From Deltaproteobacteria bacterium (GTDB lineage Bacteria; Myxococcota_A; UBA9160; JAFDDA01): a stretch of DNA of 35,486 nt. Shown here piece after piece: positions 31,142 to 35,486 of this stretch (positions are counted from its first letter, which is position 1; the number at the start of each line of letters is the position of its first letter). The stretch lies in NCBI GenBank assembly GCA_019311105.1, contig JAFDDA010000027.1, positions 1 to 35,486 of the forward strand, in the 5' to 3' direction. Under the pieces are notes generated by a model. The model was not told the origin of the DNA. It worked only from the letters and a program-made list of their open reading frames with translations, and did no database searches. The position numbers and the translations under genes are program-made.

Positions 31142-31840
31142 CTATTCCTTCGGCCCCGCGCCGAACAGGTGCTTTCGCGATTCCGCGTCGGGGCCGCCTT
31201 CGAAGGTCGCCTTCTTGATGTCGCGGCCGACGTCATAGCCGCGCCGGAGCGCGGGCCGCTGCTTCAGGGCGTCGTACCAACGACGGACGTTCGGGAACGC
31301 ATCGAGGTCGATCCCCTGGCTCTTGTACGTGATGATCCACGGCCAGCACATCATGTCCGCGATGGAGTAGTCGCCGCAGATGTGTTCGCGGCCCTCGAGT
31401 CGCTTGTCGAGGACGCCGTACAGGCGGTTGGCTTCGTTGCGGTAGCGCTCGATGCCGTACGGCACCTTCTCGGGGGCATAGAGCTTGAAGTGGCCGTGCT
31501 GGCCGAGCATCGGCCCGAGCCCGCCCATCTGCCACATCAGCCACTGGAGGACGTCGCTCCGGCCGCGGGGGTCGGTGGGAAGGAAGCACCCGCTCTTTTC
31601 CGCGAGGTAGATCAGGATCGCGCCCGATTCGAAGATGGCGAGGGGTTCGCCGCCGCCCATGGGTTCGTGATCGACGATGGCGGGCATGCGGTTGTTCGGG
31701 CTGATCGCCAGGAACTCGGGCTCGAACTGCTCGCCGCGGCCGATGTTCACCGACACGACGCGATAGGGGAGCGCCATCTCCTCGAGCGCGATGGAGGCCT
31801 TCCAGCCGTTGGGCGTGGGCCAGTAGTAGAGGTCGATCAT
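31142..31840 (-). CDS. yfcG: Nu-class glutathione S-transferase, YfcG-like
   Basis: A 232-aa protein closely patterned on E. coli YfcG. It has MIDLYYWPTPNGWK at the start (Thr9 and Asn11 hold the glutathione or disulfide), ISPNNRMPAIVDHEP, FESGAILIYLAEKSG, LQWLMWQMGGLGPMLGQ and YSIADMMCWPW. Nu-class enzymes bind two GSH molecules and act as disulfide-bond reductases. It is divergent from the quinone reductase gene with only a 38-bp gap, and starts the operon with the EthD-like gene. Confidence 0.9.
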   Translation of the reverse strand: MIDLYYWPTPNGWKASIALEEMALPYRVVSVNIGRGEQFEPEFLAISPNNRMPAIVDHEPMGGGEPLAIFESGAILIYLAEKSGCFLPTDPRGRSDVLQWLMWQMGGLGPMLGQHGHFKLYAPEKVPYGIERYRNEANRLYGVLDKRLEGREHICGDYSIADMMCWPWIITYKSQGIDLDAFPNVRRWYDALKQRPALRRGYDVGRDIKKATFEGGPDAESRKHLFGAGPKE

Positions 31841-31878
31841 CGAAGACTCCGGCGCGGCCGGGGTGGTACCCTGCGCGC

Positions 31879-32847
31879 ATGAAGGCGGCAGTCTACTACG
31901 AGACCGGCGAACCGGATGTGTTCCGTTACGAAGACGTCCCCGACCCCACGTGTGCCCCGAACGGCGTGGTGATCGAAGTCGAGGCGGTGAGCATCGAGGG
32001 CGGCGATGTCCTGGCCCGTGCGGGGGGGATGCTCTCCGCGAAGCCCCACATCGTCGGCTACCAGTGTGCGGGCGTGATCCGCGAGGTCGGGGCCGACGTG
32101 TCGGGCCTCGAGGTCGGCCAACGCGCGGTGGCGATCAACCTCGATGGTTCGCACGCCGAGCTTCGGGCCGCGCCCGCGCTCTCGACCTGGGCGATCCCCG
32201 ATGGCGTCGAGACCGAGGCGGCGGCCTGTGTGCCGATCCCGGTGGGGACGGCGGACGACTGCCTCTTCGAGTTCGGGCGGCTGCAGGCCGGCGAGACGGT
32301 GTTGGTCCACGCGGGCGGCGGTGGGGTCGGCATGGCGGCGATCCAGCTCGCCAAGCGCGCTGGTGCCACGGTGCTGGCAACGGCGGGAACCGACGAGAAG
32401 CTTTCGCGCCTCAAGGAGTTCGGCCTCGACCACGGCATCAACTACCGCGAGGTCGACTTCGTGGAAGCGGTGCGCGACATCACGGGCGGCCGCGGGGTGG
32501 ACGTGGTGGTCGATTCCCTGGGTGGCCAGATCCTCGAGAAGAGCATCGAAGCGGCGACCTATCGCGGTCGGATCAGCAGCGTGGGGGGCGCGGCACGGGA
32601 CGAATATCGGCCCGATGTGACGCTCCTCCGGCCCACCAACAAATCCCTGACGGGTGTCTTCTTTGGCGCGGAGCTCTTCAACAACCACGACCGGGTCCAC
32701 CCGATGGTGGCGAAGCACATCGCCGACGTCGGGAGCGGAGCGCTCCAGGTCGTGGTCGATCGGCGCTTCCCGCTCTCGGAGGCGGCCGAGGCCCATCGCT
32801 ACATCGAGAGCCGCCAGGCCTTCGGGCGGGTGCTGCTGATCCCTTAG
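31879..32847 (+). CDS. Zinc-type / quinone oxidoreductase (MDR family)
   Basis: A 322-aa medium-chain dehydrogenase/reductase, an NADPH:quinone reductase type. It has a GroES-like N-domain (KPHIVGYQCAGVIREVG) and then the cofactor domain with VLVHAGGGGVGMAAIQLAKR. The classical catalytic-zinc Cys/His set is missing, as in quinone or enone reductases. The 5' neighbour is the divergent GST, which suggests shared control of electrophile stress. Substrate unknown. Confidence 0.88.
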   Translation: MKAAVYYETGEPDVFRYEDVPDPTCAPNGVVIEVEAVSIEGGDVLARAGGMLSAKPHIVGYQCAGVIREVGADVSGLEVGQRAVAINLDGSHAELRAAPALSTWAIPDGVETEAAACVPIPVGTADDCLFEFGRLQAGETVLVHAGGGGVGMAAIQLAKRAGATVLATAGTDEKLSRLKEFGLDHGINYREVDFVEAVRDITGGRGVDVVVDSLGGQILEKSIEAATYRGRISSVGGAARDEYRPDVTLLRPTNKSLTGVFFGAELFNNHDRVHPMVAKHIADVGSGALQVVVDRRFPLSEAAEAHRYIESRQAFGRVLLIP

Positions 32848-32905
32848 TGCCTCGTCGGGTTCTTCGGGCTCGACGCGGCCGTCCCCGGCTTCCTACAGTC
32901 CGAAG

Positions 32906-33721
32906 ATGTCGCGAACCACCACGCCCCTGCGCGAGAACGTCTGGCGCATCATCTTCGGCTACGACACACCCGCCGGGCGCGCCTTCGACGTGATCCTGCT
33001 CGTCGCGATCGTGGCCAGCGTGCTGTGCGTGATGCTCGAAACCGTCCAGCCCATCCGGGAAGCGTGGGGGGCGGAGCTCCTGGTTGCCGAGTGGGTGTTC
33101 ACGGTCCTCTTCACCAGCGAGTACCTGGTCCGCCTCTGGGTGGCACGCAAACCCATGGCCTACGCGCGGAGCTTCTTCGGCGTCGTCGACCTGCTCTCGA
33201 TCCTACCGACCTACTTGAGTCTGCTGATTCCGGGGAGCCAATCTCTGCTGGTGATCCGGGCGCTGCGGCTCCTGCGGGTCTTCCGCGTGTTGAAGCTGTC
33301 GCGTTACCTCGGCGAGGCCAACGTGCTGACGACGGCGCTGCGTTCGAGCGGCTACAAAGTCACGATCTTCCTCGGGACGGTGCTCGTGCTGGTCACGATT
33401 CTCGGCACGCTCATGTACCTGGTCGAAGGCGCGGAGCACGGCTTCACGAGCATCCCGCGCTCGGTCTATTGGGCCGTCGTGACCTTGACCACCGTTGGCT
33501 ACGGCGACATCGCGCCCTCGACGACGCTCGGCCAGGTGCTGGCGAGTGTCGTGATGCTGCTCGGCTACTGCATCATTGCCGTGCCGACGGGGATCGTGTC
33601 TGCGGAGATGGTGCGCTCGACGCGATCCGGAGAGTGTGGTGAATGCGGCGTGCGTGGCCACGAGGAAAACGCCCGCTACTGCCGCCTCTGTGCGGCACCG
33701 CTCGAATCCGACCGGCCCTAG
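32906..33721 (+). CDS. Voltage-gated K+ channel with C-terminal zinc ribbon
   Basis: A 271-aa six-TM channel of the Kv type. S1-S3 lie within residues 25-110. S4 carries Arg118, 121, 124, 127, Lys130 and Arg133 at every third position. S5, the pore helix and the filter TTVGYGD (195-201) follow, then S6. The last 30 residues hold C244xxC247 and C259xxC262, a four-Cys zinc ribbon (CGECG...YCRLC). Such ribbons occur in many bacterial ion-transporter proteins. It starts 58 bp after the quinone reductase, without a strong ribosome site. Confidence 0.93.
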   Translation: MSRTTTPLRENVWRIIFGYDTPAGRAFDVILLVAIVASVLCVMLETVQPIREAWGAELLVAEWVFTVLFTSEYLVRLWVARKPMAYARSFFGVVDLLSILPTYLSLLIPGSQSLLVIRALRLLRVFRVLKLSRYLGEANVLTTALRSSGYKVTIFLGTVLVLVTILGTLMYLVEGAEHGFTSIPRSVYWAVVTLTTVGYGDIAPSTTLGQVLASVVMLLGYCIIAVPTGIVSAEMVRSTRSGECGECGVRGHEENARYCRLCAAPLESDRP

Positions 33722-33737
33722 GGGCCGGGCGATGGGT

Positions 33738-34874
33738 TCAGGCCGGGCGCGGCGCGCCGAGCACATCGCGGAGGCACTGCTCGAGGTCTCCTTCGCGAAG
33801 CCGTTCCCAGGGGGCCTCGCCGGAGGCACCGAGCAGGGGCACCGTCGGCCGGCGGCGTTCCACCCCCGGGGCCATGCGGGCCGAACGCGCCCGGGCGGGG
33901 GCAGCTTGCGGATGCGGCGCGAGGGCATCCCATGCCGAGAGCGTGTCGCTCGCCCCGGGGTCGAGACCGAGGTGCCGTGCGACGGCCTGCCAGTGAATCG
34001 CGCCCCAGCGGCCGCGTAAGATCCGTTCAGAGACACAAGCGTCGAGGGCGGAGCCGATATCGATCAAGAACGCGTTGCGTAACCGACCGTGGAGAGAGAG
34101 CACCCACTCGGCAGCAACCAGGCCGGCGTGGAAGAGGTAGACGACCGGCTCGCCTCGGAAGACGCGATGGCCTTCTTCGATCTCGGTGCCCAGGGAGTGC
34201 CGTTGGGCCACCGCGTCCTTCTGGCTCACGGCTTCGAGTCGGAAGCTCGGAAGGCGGAGTCGCTCGCCCAGCTCTGCCAGCCGTGCCGGCCCGACGGCGA
34301 CGACGTGCTGATGGCGCAGCGTCGCGAGGAGTGCGCGGATCGATCCATCGAGTGTCGCGCGGCGGAAGAGGGCGCCGTCCTGGGCAATGCATCCCGTGGG
34401 GAGAACGCTCGCGAGCCGAGCCCCGAGCGCCGCGATCTCGGCCGGGTCTTCGCCCGGCGCGGCGTCGGCGCCAACGAACCAACCCGGGTCGGGCGCGGGG
34501 AGTTGAGAGAAACGCACCTCGACGTCGCGCACGAGTCGGGTAGCTGCGGCACCGACCGGGTTGGCGAACCCCGAGTCGAGCCGCGCGAAGGAGAACGGTT
34601 GCCGCCGTTGAAGCCGTTCGACGAAGTAGCGAAGCGGCGTGCGATGGACGGGCAGGGCGTGGTGGGGCGACCAGGGCGAGGTCCGCCAGCTCGGGTCGGC
34701 CCGTCTGGACGGGTCGGCCGGGCTGCGTGGATCTTCGGTGAGGCGGGTTTCGGACAAGAACGGGCCCTCCACTTCGCCCGAGGCGGACGCAGTCCCTCTC
34801 TGATCGGCAAGCGAGAGGCAGTCTTGAAGCAGATGGAGATCCGGAAGCGCAATTGGAACGTTGTGAAAACACAT
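33738..34874 (-). CDS. GT-D fold-like protein of unknown function
   Basis: A 378-aa frame from ATG 34874; a TTG at 34910 gives a longer alternative. The N-terminal ~75 residues are low in pattern. From TPLRYFVERLQ onward the sequence has PFSFARLDSGF, ALFRRATLDG, VVAVGPARLAEL, VVYLFHAGLVAAEWVLSLHG, then LIDIGSALDA. The order and type of these blocks resemble SP_1767/GT-D glycosyltransferases (a small sugar-nucleotide domain ending in an I-D-I-G motif). This is a family-level resemblance by eye only; no catalytic residue can be named with confidence. Confidence 0.6.
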   Translation of the reverse strand: MCFHNVPIALPDLHLLQDCLSLADQRGTASASGEVEGPFLSETRLTEDPRSPADPSRRADPSWRTSPWSPHHALPVHRTPLRYFVERLQRRQPFSFARLDSGFANPVGAAATRLVRDVEVRFSQLPAPDPGWFVGADAAPGEDPAEIAALGARLASVLPTGCIAQDGALFRRATLDGSIRALLATLRHQHVVAVGPARLAELGERLRLPSFRLEAVSQKDAVAQRHSLGTEIEEGHRVFRGEPVVYLFHAGLVAAEWVLSLHGRLRNAFLIDIGSALDACVSERILRGRWGAIHWQAVARHLGLDPGASDTLSAWDALAPHPQAAPARARSARMAPGVERRRPTVPLLGASGEAPWERLREGDLEQCLRDVLGAPRPA

Positions 34875-34999
34875 CGTCGACGGGGTCCTGGAAGCCCGGT
34901 TGCGCCTCAACCGCAGCTCACGCGGAGCCGAAGAGAGTTAGGCGGAGGCCTGCCCGAGTCGGCACGCCGCCAACCGATCCGTCTGGGAGCGCCCGTCTG

Positions 35000-35486
35000 A
35001 TGTCGCAGTCCGAAGAGCCTGTCGAAGAAGCCGCCACCGCCGCCGCCGCCGAAGCGCCTACCGAGGAGGCGGCCCCGGAGCGCTGGCCCCTCGCCGCACC
35101 CTTGGTGAAGCGAACGTTGGTCCAGAGTTTCGTGCTGGCGCAGCTCGCGGGCATCGTGACCCTGCTCTGCATCAACGCCCTGACCCGAGGTGGAGCCTCG
35201 GCCGAGGGCTGGGAGCTCGGCCTCCTGGCTCTCGTTGGGGTCACTCACCTGGTGGGCGTGCTTCTTCTGCACGCCGGCTTCTTCCGCGACATCCTTGCGC
35301 TCGATCCCCAGCGCGAGCGACCGGAGCCCGACTTGGCCGTCGTCGAGCGAGCCTTCGGTCGCGTGGTGAACGCGCCGCGTTACTGGTTCCTGCGCGCCAA
35401 TTTCTGGTTCGTGATCGCGGCGTTCAACCTCTCGCTCGCCCGCCACTGGGTGGACCCGGACGCCTTCCCGTGGATTCACGTCATCG
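35000..35486 (+). CDS. Membrane protein, N-terminal part (cut by right edge)
   Basis: From ATG 35000 the frame is open to the window end (162 codons). An acidic Ala/Glu-rich N-terminus (about 30 residues) is followed by TM helices at about 43-62 and 73-96, a charged loop, and a third at about 133-150. The window end stops it before any domain that would name it. The opposite-strand frame over the same bases looks like an antisense shadow. It could be the membrane input domain of a signalling protein. Confidence 0.7.
   Translation, partial: MSQSEEPVEEAATAAAAEAPTEEAAPERWPLAAPLVKRTLVQSFVLAQLAGIVTLLCINALTRGGASAEGWELGLLALVGVTHLVGVLLLHAGFFRDILALDPQRERPEPDLAVVERAFGRVVNAPRYWFLRANFWFVIAAFNLSLARHWVDPDAFPWIHVI

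Noticed and set aside
34907..35479. Minus-strand 190-aa frame at the right edge
   Set aside because: It is the antisense of the plus-strand membrane protein whose hydrophobic helices and codon pattern look real.

Overview
The window is a high-GC (roughly two-thirds G+C by eye), densely coded stretch of a Gram-negative chromosome. Lipoprotein signals, a PEP-CTERM-type secreted protein, sigma-54 promoters and FadD19-like, LLM-flavin and epoxide-hydrolase genes suggest an environmental, often uncultured proteobacterial or deltaproteobacterial/Myxococcota/Binatota-like lineage. The taxonomic call is inference only. I see no rRNA, tRNA, CRISPR array, transposase or phage gene.

Region 1 (1-10.1 kb) looks like an envelope/exopolysaccharide neighbourhood. 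A secreted-protein gene runs off the left edge behind a good sigma-54 promoter. Two back-to-back TPR lipoprotein genes of almost equal length (808 and 809 aa) resemble the PrsT family of PEP-CTERM/exosortase loci. Convergent to them is an operon of a fused multi-TM/spermidine-synthase-like protein and a TMTC-like membrane glycosyltransferase with a TPR tail. Region 2 (10.2-17.6 kb) carries a TesB-like thioesterase, an FHA-GAF-adenylate cyclase-PilZ signalling protein, a small secreted protein with a strong terminator, a FadD19-like acyl-CoA ligase, a type II pantothenate kinase and a YqjD/YqjE-like membrane pair. The thioesterase, ligase and kinase together point to acyl-CoA and CoA metabolism.

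Region 3 (17.6-22.1 kb) is an operon with two 4-nt overlaps: sodium/solute symporter, P-loop kinase-like protein, GH3 glycosidase with a PA14 insert. Its last codons overlap the convergent YqjE-like gene inside a perfect palindrome. Region 4 (22.1-24.1 kb) is the strangest part. A PEP-CTERM-like protein with a VPEL motif has its own sigma-54 promoter. A second, divergent sigma-54 promoter lies 215 bp away and leads through a hairpin-rich leader to a small Cys/His (CAWC...HGLC) protein. That ORF collides head-on with a C-terminally damaged Hsp20-like gene.

Region 5 (24.1-35.5 kb) is a lipid/xenobiotic catabolism island: TetR regulator, LLM flavin oxidoreductase, FAD monooxygenase and SnoaL-like protein in one operon. 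A divergent epoxide hydrolase shares a 57-bp operator region with it. Then come an NRAMP-like transporter flanked on both sides by 33-bp tandem duplications that span stop codons, a GST (YfcG-like)/EthD-like operon, a zinc-type quinone reductase, a voltage-gated K+ channel with a C-terminal zinc ribbon, a GT-D-like unknown, and the start of a membrane protein cut by the right edge.
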